This document shows positions 39,001 through 51,589 of a stretch of 64,000 nt of DNA, in pieces (position 1 is the stretch's first letter; each line of letters begins with the position of its first letter). The DNA is from Lottia gigantea (lineage: Eukaryota > Mollusca > Gastropoda > Lottiidae): NCBI RefSeq assembly GCF_000327385.1, contig NW_008708358.1, positions 1,048,199 to 1,112,198 on the forward strand, given 5' to 3'. The position numbers and the translations under genes are program-made. Under the pieces are notes generated by a model that saw nothing but the letters and a program-made list of their open reading frames with translations, made no database searches and was not told where the DNA came from.

Positions 39001-39308
39001 CTTTCTAGTAACTCGCTTGTCTTTTGAATTTGTCTCTCTCGAATATCAAGTTCTTCAGCCATCTGTCTTTTCCTCCCTCTTTCCTCTTCAAGTTCTTGTG
39101 CAATATCATAACTCCTACTCCCAAGACTTGAATCTCTGCTTCCACTTCTTCTGGACCGGCTTCCTATCTCATCAATATCATACATCTGGCTTTGTTTCTT
39201 ATCTTCCATTCTTTCTCGATAAACTTCCTCTTGAATTTCTCTTTCTCTCCTTTTCAACCTGTTCATCTCTTCCTCAAAGAAATCACCGACTTTTCTATAG
39301 CCTGCCAT
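33004..39308 (-). CDS. ZnF-B: paralogue of ZnF-A with four CCHC knuckles
   Basis: Fifteen exons: 39308-38723, 38418-38372, 38216-38183, 37920-37816, 37348-37292, 37038-36961, 36719-36630, 36480-35911, 35746-35634, 35431-35283, 35113-35026, 34727-34623, 34385-34322, 34189-34068, 33879-33004. All phases agree, giving 1027 aa. Order: charged N-terminus and coiled coil (about 65-115), Gln/Tyr/Pro-rich stretch (about 120-195), four zinc knuckles in exons 4-7 (the first is CX4CX4HX4C, the rest CX2CX4HX4C), a Ser/Thr/Asn-rich low-complexity exon (333-522), a basic helix GKYRRHIENLRKAEREKKK (about 532-550), three C2H2 fingers in exons 11, 12 and 14, the motif LGTKYETAIRAKF, and an acidic tail ending ELSD. 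Finger three (VEYVVPVSGYFCKLCKKFY) nearly equals that of ZnF-A. Exon 1 has two in-phase donors (after 38723 or 38711). Function is inferred only as nuclear nucleic-acid binding. Confidence 0.85.
37560..37770. repeat. Degenerate SINE-like element in a ZnF-B intron
   Basis: The block contains 'gcatcttgtccttcagatag', then 'gacaattaactgcagccccatgtgctacag' in spaced form. From memory it resembles the conserved body 'ttgtccttcggatgagacgttaa' of SINEs widespread in molluscs and fish. It is more GC-rich than the surrounding intron. No A or B box is clear. Confidence 0.45.
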
Positions 39309-42300
39309 CTTGAAGTTCTGCCAAGTTCAACTGCATTTATTAAGAGTCTCCTTTTATTGTCATGTTGTGGTTTGATGACAGTACTTAATTCATTGGGGTA
39401 GGGCTACCAAGTATTAATATCCGTACTAAACAGAGATGGCCATGCTGATATATATGGGCTTGAAATTCAAAAGACCAAGGCAAGGAAAGGGGAGATCACT
39501 GTATACCGTCCCTGTTAAGCACTCAACGGCAGCAATTCCTCGGACAAATATGTGCGTCAACAACGAACAGGCCCAAATTCTGCTATACTGAGCTATTTGT
39601 TAATGCATCGATGATATCTATCTTGTGAGGGTTCATGACAAACAAAGCTAATGGACAATTTCCGACCACTTTGAACGTATGTATGAAAAATCCACCGGAA
39701 GTAAAGATGGCAACGTTTAATACCCACAAGCCTCAGCATGTAGAACCAGAAATAGAAATATTATGCCAAATCGACCAAAAAGACAGATCGACCAACCAGG
39801 ACAATTCGCCCTAAAATAACAATAACAAAAATAAGCCAATTTTACATTAAGCATAAAAACAGCCGATACATTATTATCCTTCCAGGATTTCTTAATGAAA
39901 ACAGACACCTTCGGGGGAAAAATACCAGAAACCACAACAACCTCAAGTAAAGAATGACCGCCATCTTCTCAAAATAGAACGTTTTCATTTGCCTGCAGTT
40001 ACTTCCAGTTCTTCTGAAATGTGCTAATGAAGAGTGCTTCAGGCCAAATGTCATGGCATTGTCTGACATGCTCAATTTGCCGTGGACACAATGTCTGAAA
40101 ATTGCTGAGAAATGTTTCTTGATTCCTAAGGAGTTTTACATTTAATTTAAAATGCTACTTGTCAGAATTTCTAATTTCTGAGATAATGAGGTAATTCTAC
40201 CATTGCCATTCTTTACCATACTATCAAAATGTTTGATACTGTATGATTTTAGAAATGACCCCACCTCATCACAAACGCAAATTGATAAAATGCAACAAAT
40301 ACAAACAACAATAAAAGCACAGATATATCAACAGCTATAAGTTGCAAGTTGAACCGAAAGAAAACTTGTATCACCACAGCCTCCTGGATATCTCTTCCAT
40401 GCGTTTATTGATCGTCAATGGAACGAATCCTGGAGGCAAAACTTGTCTGTAACCAACGTTAAAACCACTGTCAGTTGTTGTTAATAGTATGATTGACATG
40501 GAATTCTTCACGCAGGATTCTACGGTCTTCTAATAATCTTCTAATCGACTTCAAGATGTGTAGTTAAAGTTAGCAAGAGTGTTTATTATAATTATTACAT
40601 ATATTGAGCTATTACTATCGAAAATTATTTTGAGGGAGAAGAAAAAACAGCTTTATTCCTAAAGGGCTGAAATAGTTTGGAATAATAATAATCAACTTCT
40701 TGTAAAGAGGACAACTAAATGTTTTTTACTGACAAATGACGTGAATGTTGTAAAATTTTGTTTTAGGCAGTAATTTTGAAAGTAGTTTGACAGTTTGACA
40801 ATTTAGAACCGGAATACTTTTCTTGAAATAAACATCAAGATAATAACGTCTCGTGTGCAATCTATACAAACATATTCTTGAAGTGAGTGCTAACGCAATC
40901 TCTTTTTCAATTGCCGTAATTTTGGTGGAATAAATTTGGAAAAGTTATTGCAAAATGAAAAAAAAAACAATTCAAAACTGGATTATATTAATGGTTTTTA
41001 CACAACAAAACTCTACTAGTAAGTATAACGCAAAAAATAAAATCTACAATATTCAGGGGAAATATTCAGTGATATTAATATTCATTGTATAATTTTGATG
41101 CTCTCATGCAATAGAGACAATAAAAATGATTCTTATTGATAAAGAGATTGCTCTGTAAATGAAGTAACGTTTAAAGGGGTGTTCCGCTTTTTTTGTAAAA
41201 CATTTTCATTATCAAAAACGTCGTAAAGTATACCTGAAAACGTATAAGGCAACATATTTCTCTACAATTAGGCAGTTTTTTTTTATTCGTACAGTAGTTT
41301 TCTAACGGCTTGCAAAACGCATAACGAATATTAAAAGTCTACGTAACCTTTTATGTAAAGTTTTGTCGTTATCGACCTACAAAAACGCGGAATGTTCCTT
41401 TAACATGGCTTTGGTATATTGAAAAGTTTGAAAATTACGAAAATTAATGAATAAATGAAGTTAAACGGACAGGTTCGCCATCCGTTTGAACAATCGTTCT
41501 CAGAAACGGGGATATCTTTAGTTAAGCTAATCAGTAATAGTGTTCACAGCTCACCGTCTAAATTTGAACCACTGAAAAAGGCGAATCTGTCCCTATAAAC
41601 AAAATCATTGCCCAACACATCAGCATCACCTAATAATTCTAGATAATCTGCTGTCAAGATTCGAACAATTCATGGACTGTTTTATTCTGTATTTGATTGT
41701 ATTTATCAGGAATATCAAACAAAGAATAGGAAATTGCTCGCATACCGTAATCTGTATTTATTTTAGACATTTAATTGCTGGAATCAAAACCTCAATTCGA
41801 GCATCTGATATTTAACGCAAGACGATAAAGAATAATTTGCAATAATGGTGTTTTTCGAAAGATGAAAGTAATACGAGATGCCTGCATTACATTGAACAAA
41901 AAAATATACTCTAAACATTATTGAAACTCATTCTTATTAAGATTTGTGTTGATCTTTACAGTATTATGCACTAGTAGATTTCTAAAATGTTTTTCTATAA
42001 AAATCGTGAAGTAGAGATTAGAATTTGCCGTTCTATACGAGTTTTATAACTTGTTATTCCAGATATACAAGTTATTATATATAGAGCCTATTCAATATTA
42101 AGAGAAAAATAGATTTCACATGCTTCGGTCTCATAGATCTATCAGCTATGTATTGAGCTTGTTCATGTATTTGGTAAATCCGCTAAAATTTAATGGTTCC
42201 CAGATTCGTATTTGTTTGTACAAAAGTGAATTTAGCAATTTTATTATCATTATCATAAGTCAAAAACTGAATGGCACGCCTTTTTCTTTCACCAGAAATT

Positions 42301-43341
42301 AAACAAGATCCTCACCAATACAACCTAAATTAGAATATTGCATAACAGATAAACTAATTTGTCAATAATCTCTATTTAATAGAAGTTTAAACGGAAGTTA
42401 TGTAAATGTTATTGATTCAACGTTTCTTTATGTGTCAAAGTAACTCATAAGTTAAAACTGAGTCGTAGATTTTGTCCTTCACTTTACTGGCTACAGCTTT
42501 CGGCTGGAATCCGCAAAATACAACCATGAATTTAAATTAGAGTGATCACCAATGAATCCTGAGCGCATCCTGGCTGACCTGCATTATACCAAGCGGAGTC
42601 TGTACACATTGAAACAAGTCAGGTTTTATAGCTATTTTGAATATTGGAGGAACTTTGGTGGCATATAAAAGTTTTTTATGGTTCAAAATACACATCTGAT
42701 TAAGAACTGATCTAAATTTAATCAGATTGTTATGGTAGGTAGGTAGTTAGATGACAAGTTAACGTTCGCTTCCAACAGATGCTGATATCGCAAACTAGGT
42801 AGTTGTTGGTAGTCGTAGTAGTTGGTAGTTGGTCAGATTGTTATAATCCTTTGTGGGGTTTGTATGATTTGTATGGTCGCTCCAGGTACTATGGTAAGTA
42901 GGTGAAGAGATTCTCACTAATTAACTTTACAATATCTTTAATTTCATTTCAGGAACAAATTGATTCACCCCTACTGGTAAAGATCTACAGTAAGACATAG
43001 TATATTCTGAGAACAACTCTTGTAACTTTCTTACTAACATTATCTTGTTTAGCAACAAGTAAAACGACAGTGGTACATAGAGAAGTCAAGATGTCCTTCA
43101 GAAGAATGAGAAATTAACACGAGGCTCTGTTCATATGCTAGTAATTTAAGGACAATTAGAAGGAATACAATGGCTGTCAAGGAAATGTCAAAAACCTATT
43201 TGTTGTGCGTGTGTTATTTAGTATAAAATCCAGTTATCAGCCCTTTTTAAAAAGGATTTTAACACTTCAGTAACACATTGGAATTAGTGGAAGAAGCGGG
43301 TGAAATCATACAAATTTTTCTGATTTTAACAATTTAAAAAA
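39309..43341. other. Divergent intergenic region between ZnF-B and the GPCR gene
   Basis: Four kb without a convincing coding exon; it must include both promoters. Overlapping minus-strand ORFs (39717-40075) are low-complexity and have no domain. An acceptor-like TTTCATTTCAG ends at 42952, so part of 42953-43341 is probably 5' UTR of the GPCR transcript. Around 42735-42835 there is a run of 'gtaggtagttag/gttggtagt' simple repeat. Confidence 0.55.
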
Positions 43342-44553
43342 ATGGAGAACTCGTCTGTAGATGAGGACTTAACTTGGTTTTTACCCGAAACATTTGATCT
43401 ACCAATGAACTATACTCTCGAAGACTTCCTGAAAGTGGCAGTGGAATATAAAGACACAGATCACTGGTTTAATTCTGGACAGGAACTGACTCTAATTCTG
43501 TGTTTCTGTGTCGTTATTCTAGCTGGATTGACTGGAAATATTATAGTTTGTGTTGTAATATGTCGCAGTCGTGCCTTAAAGTCAACCCGTAACTGGTACC
43601 TATTTAATCTTGCCATATCCGATATCTCCGCCTGCGTTTTGTGTGTTCCGTTCATGTTGGTGCGGTTGACGTTAAAGAATTGGCAACTTGGACTATTTAT
43701 GTGCAAGCTCGTACCAACGTTACAAACTACTTACGTTTTTGTTTCTACGTTCACGATATTGTGTATTGCAATTGATCGACATCAAGCGATCGTTTGTTCC
43801 AGTAGTCGCAACAATCAGAAACGTCGGACTAAATATATCCTTCCGGCTATCTGGATTATTTCCATATCATTTGCGTTGCCTTTATTTTTCGCCCATGAAA
43901 TGGAAGATGCCTACGGGATTACAGGGTACGTGTTATATTCAATTTGTCGTGAGAAATGGACATCTAAAGAATCACTTTGGTGCTATACTATCTCCGTGTT
44001 AGTAATTCAATATCTAACACCAGCTGTGGCGATCTTGACCTTACATTTAAAGATCTGCAGGTTTCTACAGACACGTGTACACACGGCTCAAGAGTCGCAG
44101 AGGGAGATACAAAGGGTAAGACGTCACGTGATTCGTCATCAAAAGAACATGATACTGTTGACTACAATTGCTGTAGCGTTCGCTCTAACGTGGTTACCGA
44201 TGTCCCTAGTGAATTTACTAGCTGATATAGATTACCACCTCTTTACTCAACTCAACTTTCCATTGATCCACGCTGTTTGCTTGTTGACTGCTTTCCTCTC
44301 GGTGTGTATCAATCCAGTAGTGTATGGCTGGTTTAACACCAATATCCGGCAAGACCTTGGAAAATGGTGCAGTAACAAATACCTCCGGAAGAAGGGTTTC
44401 CGAAATTTGAATATTCGGGAAGAACATTCACCTCGATTGAGAGCTCGTGATTTAGACTCTACGACTATCGGCATGTCGACAATGAACACGACTAATCAAT
44501 TGACCATTACACTAGAGAGACGTGGAGAGAATTATATTATTAAAAATAATTAA
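43342..44553 (+). CDS. Rhodopsin-class GPCR, neuropeptide Y/F receptor-like
   Basis: This is a peptide-type class A receptor in one coding exon of 403 aa. The extracellular N-terminus has N-glycosylation sites at N3 and N23. Seven hydrophobic segments lie near 49-73, 85-109, 122-143, 165-185, 213-236, 268-290 and 307-328. Landmarks: GN at 65-66 (TM1), LAISD with D94 (TM2), C121 and C202 for the disulfide, W171 (TM4), P227 (TM5), F280...W284-L-P286 (TM6) and NPVVY 324-328 (TM7). The TM3 end reads IDRHQAIV, so the usual DRY/ERY is DRH. NWYLFNLAISD, FVSTFTILCIAIDR and LLTAFLSVCINPVVYGW match the NPY/NPF receptor pattern I know; related families (luqin/RYamide, PrRP-like) cannot be excluded. AATAAA signals follow at 44746-44757. 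Confidence 0.88.
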   Translation: MENSSVDEDLTWFLPETFDLPMNYTLEDFLKVAVEYKDTDHWFNSGQELTLILCFCVVILAGLTGNIIVCVVICRSRALKSTRNWYLFNLAISDISACVLCVPFMLVRLTLKNWQLGLFMCKLVPTLQTTYVFVSTFTILCIAIDRHQAIVCSSSRNNQKRRTKYILPAIWIISISFALPLFFAHEMEDAYGITGYVLYSICREKWTSKESLWCYTISVLVIQYLTPAVAILTLHLKICRFLQTRVHTAQESQREIQRVRRHVIRHQKNMILLTTIAVAFALTWLPMSLVNLLADIDYHLFTQLNFPLIHAVCLLTAFLSVCINPVVYGWFNTNIRQDLGKWCSNKYLRKKGFRNLNIREEHSPRLRARDLDSTTIGMSTMNTTNQLTITLERRGENYIIKNN

Positions 44554-44745
44554 CTGGACAAATTAAGTCGACTTTACGTCTCAATTGGAAAATGAATGGA
44601 CGGTGCCTTAACCTACAGGCTACAATATAATTAAAAGTGAGTTCAACTGTCAAATTAATGAAATTATAGAAGTAATCATTAAGATTATAAGATAGCAAAT
44701 TATCAAGTGTACTAAACCTATGATTAACATTCTTCCATGTGGAAA

Positions 44746-44757
44746 AATAAAAATAAA
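44746..44757 (+). terminator. Tandem polyadenylation signals of the GPCR gene
   Basis: Two AATAAA hexamers (44746-44751 and 44752-44757) follow the stop codon by about 195 bp, with T-rich and GT-containing sequence after them. Confidence 0.55.
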
Positions 44758-47700
44758 GCATTTATTCCGTTTGGTTTCCTCTATTTTATTGAGATGTCAA
44801 CGTAATCAGGAAACTGCCGAAGTGTCACGCACAGCTTGAGAGCTACAATACTTTCTTTTCATGTTTAAAATGGCAACAGAGTCCAAGAGTTTTATCATTT
44901 TGTGTCTTTTTGATTCATAATAACCTCATATAATCAAGATCCCTATTTAATGCTCACTGCAACATCTGGGATGTTTTAAATATTTTACAGTAGATTAATA
45001 CCACCATGACGAATTTTTCTATACTGCACGTGCAGAATGCGTCGTGGCAAGGCATACGGAGCACGCAGAAGGCCTTGTTCGGAACCTTTTTGGCAAACAT
45101 ACGTTACACACCGTATATAGACAAAAACTGGTTGCATTAACACAATTTATAACGCAATAGCGTTGTTCGCTTACTCAAAGCGACAAAACAGGGAAATAAA
45201 ATATGTTGGATTGTTCAGATTCTTGCGCAATATGTTCACAGCAATTCACAGAGTACACTGAACATCCAACTTTTTAGATGTTGTTTCGAGTCGTTAAATA
45301 TAGATATCAGTCCTTACTGTTATCAACCTAGATAAGAATAGGATTTTTTTTATGAGAACATGATAGCTTTAATAATCTTAACTTATCTTATATGAACATC
45401 AATTTTCTATAAGACTATATAATTCATAATATAACGATTTCATAAAAAAACTCAGCCTGATTAAATTTCAGCTCTTTAATTTTTCTTTCGTTATACAGAG
45501 ACTTTTTTCTAATTTAAAAGATAAAAAAAAACTGAAAGCTTCAGAGAAATCTGTTTTTAATAAGAATGATAAAAATAAAGTTTACCACTTCAGTCAAATT
45601 GAGCCTAATCCATATTATACTTCTCACAATTATTATTCTGAAGGAATCAACCAAAATCTAATTTTAAGAAGGCATTCATAGAAGGAAAGGTTCTTAATAC
45701 TGTTTGTTCTCTATACAGATTAGAATTTAATTCATTTGATATATTGTTCATGTTGTATATGGCTGACACTTCTTAACGACCACACGGGATATTAAAAACT
45801 TCCAATGCTGCCATATTTGATAGATTAAATGCGTTTCTGTCAAAGACTCTATTGAGACATGGCCTTCTATTCATACACTATATTTAATTAAAAAGCAAAT
45901 GGATGATAGAGAAGTGATGGTGTATCCATAAATTATTGTTCACAATCGTCAATATTCATCACTTTAACACTTTAACTCCATTCATATAACACGTCTGATC
46001 TGATCAGCTACCATCGAGGCTTTCTAATTAGGTAGTTCGCAAAAGATTAAAACTGAATTAAGGCTTCCGAAGAGATCTGGTAAACAGGACAATCAAATAT
46101 TCGAATATTAGCAATGTCCTCTACGCACAATTGTTATAAGAAAGGTTCGTCTATGACCAGAATGTGAATTAAATAGAGCCAGCAACAAAATATGGACATG
46201 TTTTAACTTTTCAGAAAAAATATTTACTGAATGTAGCATGGTCCTCCTTAACAATGCACCCTCGTATAGCTAACCACTGAAAGCAAAAGTGAAACGGATG
46301 TGATGTCACCACCCTACCGATATGGCATCACAACCGTATATCACGTCTGAGGAACTCGTGCATGTAGCCTAGTGCCCGATAAGTCGGGCTAGTAATAAAG
46401 TGGGAATTCAATGCAAACCTAAAATTATGTTCGAGTTTGATAGATAGGGAGGCATCTTTACAATGTCAATCTGTAACGAACTTTGTCTTACACCTCGACT
46501 GCAATAGCCATATTTTTGTTACACGAAATGTAGCGATTTGATTAGATTGTACGCCAGCAAATACAGTCAATCAAAACAATTGACAGAAAAAATGTAAGAA
46601 AGGTGTCTATTAGAGTCAAGGTATAAGAGAAAGTTCGGAACGGCTTAACATTGAGAAGATGGGGTTCGTGAAAGTCCAGAATAATGTACTTTAATGACTA
46701 AGGATCAATGAAGATTAACAATTCAAAGGTTCCGCTAATACATATGTTAACAAGTATCCTTTATTCATGTATACAATGGATATGAAATCAATCTTCGACC
46801 AAATGTCAGATCCGTCAATTAATCAATGAAATCTATGAGAAATCATTACAATATTTGAATAATATTCTCCTAAAATACTATTCGTGTATCGTTAATCTGC
46901 ATAAAAAATCGTAAGACATGTAAAACGCAAGTGACCTGTATAAAAGCCAAAACAGTACAACCGTAAAACAGCTAAAAAATCTGCATAAAATTCGTAGGGT
47001 ACATAAAACAAGCGTGACCTTTTTCAGATTACTGTCGGCCTTTATTATGTTGGTAAGGCAGAAAGAGGTTGATGTCTTGATGGATTTTATACTCATTACC
47101 TCCGAATGCAAGATATTCCTATCCAGCTAGCATGCATATTTTTTTTTATTTCTGTGATCGAATTAAACCTTACTGGTGGAGTTCACCTCGATCTAGCTAG
47201 ACTCCCTGACCTTGAAACAGCTACACAATATTCTCATCACTCAATTTGTTTGGTCGAACCTTTTTCTTTGAACCAATTAGATTCAGTGTTACAAAAGTAT
47301 TGCGCCGCTGCTATATTCTGATGAAGTCGTCACATTTAGTGGCTTTCCCTTACTGTGTACCATGCTTTAACCCTGTATCAGTGGCTTCTGTTGAATAGTA
47401 AATTGTAGCCTATCAACCACCGTGGTATGTAAGTGGGAAGCGCAATGGGTATATTTATCCTTATTGTCGGAAATATTCTGAAGTAATCTAATCAAAATTA
47501 AACAAATTTTCGTTCCATCAAGTAGTTGCATCAAGGACTAGATGCTGGGTGACGTTCGTTTTCTTTGTGGATCAAAGTGAGTGCAGGGCCATGAACACGT
47601 CCTCTATTCCATCTGAGAGCGGTTTAGTCCCATTCCACTATCTCTATCAGAAATTAATTACGTACAGAGCAGCAAAAAACGTCTACGACTAACACTGCAT

Positions 47701-48015
47701 CGGTTATCTTAAATCGGTTTATAAAGTTCTATGTTGCATCTAATGATCAAGCGAATAATTAAATAACCATAACCCTTCGACAGCCTCTCTTATTTGCTAG
47801 CTCTGTAATAATTTCTGTAAATAGCCACAAGTTTAAATTGTTGAAACTGAATGAAGAAACACGAAAAGGAAAAAAAGTCTCTTAGATCCTTGAAGCACGA
47901 AGTAAGTTTTAGGTTATATGATATAATGCAGATCTGATATCGTAGATTAGAAATGACAGATTAGAGAATTAAGTAGGCGTCAAATTGTCCCTTTTTATTC
48001 TTAAACAAATTACTC

Positions 48016-48391
48016 TCTTGATAGCATTAACTTTAAAGTGACTGTCTCTGTTGAAAGTATTAACTTTAAAAAACTGCCTCTGATGAAAGTATTAACTTTA
48101 GAGTGACTGTCTCTGTTGATAGTATTAACTTTAGAGTGACAGTCTCAGTTGAAAGTATCAACTTTAAAGTGACTATCTCTGTTGAAAGTATTAACTTTAG
48201 AGTGACTGTCTCTGTTGAAAGTATTAACTTTAGAGTGACTGTCTCTGTTGAAAGTATTAACTTTAGAGTGACTGTCTCTGTTGAAAGTATTAACTTTAAA
48301 TTGACTATCTCTGTTGAAAGTATTAACTTTAGAGTGACTGTCTCTGTTGAAAGCATTAACTTTAAAGTGACAGTCCCTGTTGATAGCATTT
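48016..48391. repeat. 33-bp minisatellite, about 11 units
   Basis: The unit is 'tgttgaaagtattaacttta' followed by 'gagtgactgtctc', 33 bp. There are about eleven units plus a partial twelfth; central units (about 48178-48290) are identical and edge units diverge. Because 33 is a multiple of three and no unit frame has a stop, long ORFs open on both strands (48103-48393 plus, 48066-48389 and 48145-48423 minus). These are not counted as genes. Confidence 0.92.
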
Positions 48392-51300
48392 GAATGAAAC
48401 TGAAATTGGGCTAATGAAGACATAGATAGCGTATGTCAAAGCGGTGAAGATAGAACTAATGCGTTCAAAAATATTACGAACTAAAGTGTTGAGTGTGCGC
48501 TGAGCGAAAATCATCAGTTTCAACGTATCTACATAGGTAAAATACGATTCGAGGATAATTCGAACAATCCCCTCAAGATAAATCATATCCCAACGCAGTA
48601 CTAATCACTTTAATGCATTTTATCTTAATTCTCTGCAGCATAGAAAATTCAATCATTATTGTTAAATAATTTTAATATTAATGGCCGAGCGAATTACAGG
48701 AAATTACAGGCAGAACTTTCATAGGAATCTATAAAAGACGGAAATAAATATATCACTTAAGAAATCTCGTGCCTATGAGAATTATTTATTGAGTTTATAA
48801 GACTTCAAATATCATCCTCACATTATCTTATATTTTATTCAAGAGTTCTGACTTGTGTAAGCTGAAAGTTTAAAAGGATAAAAAAAAGACAATAATTTAA
48901 AAAATGTCAGAGTGGAACAGTGATTTTAGTTAGAAATTGTTAAAGGGGGGTGAGGGTGTAGAGGAAGGTGATGTGTTAAATTCGCTATTTTTCTGAGATA
49001 TATTTTGTATTCCAACCACTAAACCTTACCGACGCATCCAAAAAACCTAGTAAGCCTAATGACACCGACCCACTGTGTTCTATTTTTTGAAATTATTATA
49101 AATATATAGAAATAATATATAATATCAAGCTAGTTTTCTGTACAAAGCACTATATTTGTTTTTAAAAAAATTCCCTACAATACTCACTCCATAGATATCG
49201 GAATCAATAATCATGTGAACCTTTACGGTCTACTAGTATATCTCTGATGAAAAAAAACCCAAAACAAAAACAAAGTCGAAAAGAAGGAAGTAATTTAAAA
49301 AGACTTCGCAATAAAACATATTATTGCGGAACCAAAACACATTAATCTGCCCCCAAGCTCTTTGATGACTTCCGTAGATAAATTCTCTTTTGAGAAAAAA
49401 TATGACAAAATATAATCTGACAGGAAGATTAACTTTAGAAATCCATTCTGTAAAAGATAAATTTCCTTGTTGGAACAAAACAAAACATTAAAAATCAATC
49501 CAGTATAGTATTACTTATCAGAACGTACATCAGACGTCAGATTCGCCTACGATTCGGGTTAGATCAAAATAGATTTCGTAGTCACATTTTTGCTATTACA
49601 TTTTAGTATTGAATTAGAATGGAAGGTTAGAAGTCAAGATCTATATGCCTTCTTCCTGAAAGGCATGAGGTGAGTAGGGCCTACGCCGAATCACCAATAT
49701 GACCTCTGACGCAATATTGAAATGATGCAAATAGAAGCCACATTATTCACCAACACCCACAAAATTTTTGGAAAATCTCGTTACAATCCCTGTATATATT
49801 CCCATCGCGCATACTTTTAGACTTTGTTTGTCATTGTTGTTGAGAAGATAACATGTAACCATCAGAATACAGAAGTTCATGACCTGGAAAATTACTTCAA
49901 TTAAAGAGTGGAAGACAGGAAATTGGGGAAAACTCCCAAGTTTTAATTGGCTAATAAAGATTATCATTAATTGTGAACGAACACCGGCAGTTTCCTATTA
50001 TTTTAATAGCCTGGAAAACTGTTGGAGAGTCGTAGAGCAAGACTTGTGTCCGTTCATTGAAGACACTCATTTGAACAGCAGATTAACAAGATGATCCTTT
50101 GTGCCGATGGTGGTTTTGCAATTGGAATTTGAGTATTGTCTAGGGTCCCAAGGGCCACTCCTTGTTATGATCGAAGGTGGTTCGTTTCAGAGAATTGCGA
50201 GACTAAGGGTGAGAAACAATAAGGGTGGGGAAATAGAGAACTCCGTGACGTCTCTTTCCAATGTTCCTCTGAACACATACCCCAAGAGTTTTTATTTAAA
50301 TCATCGAAATAATAGAAAGACCTAATGATTGTTGCAACACTTAGGTACCTTCCATTACAATTACCAAATCATGCAAATTTGACCTGGAGCAAAAAAAGCG
50401 ACCACTAAATCTTAAACTTTTCCTTTCGTGGATTCTAATTTCGGTCGGTTTGTTAAATCTGTTTGTGTCTTTCTTTCTTGTGCCTACAAGCGATACGTGT
50501 TGGGAACTCTACTGGAGTAATTGATTCAAGGGACAAGGGTTAAAGAAACAGATTTTGAAATGTCAGAACCGGAAACATTTAACACGTCCCTTCATAGTAT
50601 AATCATTATTATCGTTGATTAACGTTCGAGATATTATTCTGATTAATGAGGAAGCAATGGCAGGATAAGAACGGAACTGGAAAATCAAGATAAAAGTCGT
50701 TGAATTAGGACTGAATATGACGTGACTGTCAGCTCAGAACCATTAATAAACGATAGTCATATAAGACTGGAAACGTGTTTTCATTCTGAACTGTCTTAGA
50801 GAACATATTGACTTCAAGGACAACAATCAATGAGCTATTATCTGGGGTTTTATCGTGTATTTCTCTAGCTTATTGTTCGCTTGAGATTGAAGACATATAT
50901 CTATCATAAATAACACATGAAAAGGGATAAAGTGATATACATGTAGTCCTTTATATATCAGCTTTCCTTCGCAAGAGGCTACATGTGGCATACATAAACA
51001 AAACATAATTTATGGTATACTATTATATTTGATCCTTTTCCATAAATGCTACCTGAAATACATGACACGAACCTATCTTGCAGCTTCTTTGAGTGGAAAC
51101 ACTTACCACGAAGTTTGTGCTATCACTTTGAAACATATATTTAGCTCTACGGAAACTGCCGGTTAATGTCTTCTGAACTACAAACAAAAATTTGGTTTGC
51201 ATTTTATGAAAATCTGTCAATACGACGACAATTGAAGGAAGCAATCAATACCTTTGAAATTATAATTGCCAATGTAACTGTTAAAGTATTGGTGGACTCA

Positions 51301-51589
51301 AATAGAAATTACTCCTATATACTATGATTATTACAGTTTTCAAACCTAAAATACTAAAATTCAATTTATAAAACTGTTTAAAGCATTATTTAGTCCCCGA
51401 CGAGAGATCCCTAACATGACCGTACCATAACATTATAATATAGTAGTTATCTTTCTAGTGAAATTGAATCCCCTATTTTATTACATTGTTATCAGCAGTT
51501 TAAACTGAATAATTAATTAAGTAAGGGGCGGTGTTGAATAAATACCTATTGTTCAAGCAGGAATAGTGTTGACTTTATGACAGTTAAAG

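Larger units (their letters stand above)
44554..51589. other. Seven-kb intergenic region between the GPCR and amnionless
   Basis: I find no supported coding exon. It holds the GPCR 3' UTR, the 33-bp minisatellite (48016-48391), and the amnionless promoter side. Short ORFs at 46878-47321, 49233-49498 and 49743-50325 show no domains and no matched splice sites. Confidence 0.55.

Noticed and set aside
48066-48423. Repeat-protein ORFs on both strands (LILSTETVTLK and TVSVESINFRV repeats)
   Set aside because: They arise from a 33-bp minisatellite whose period is a multiple of three. There are no flanking exons, and the same DNA is open on both strands.
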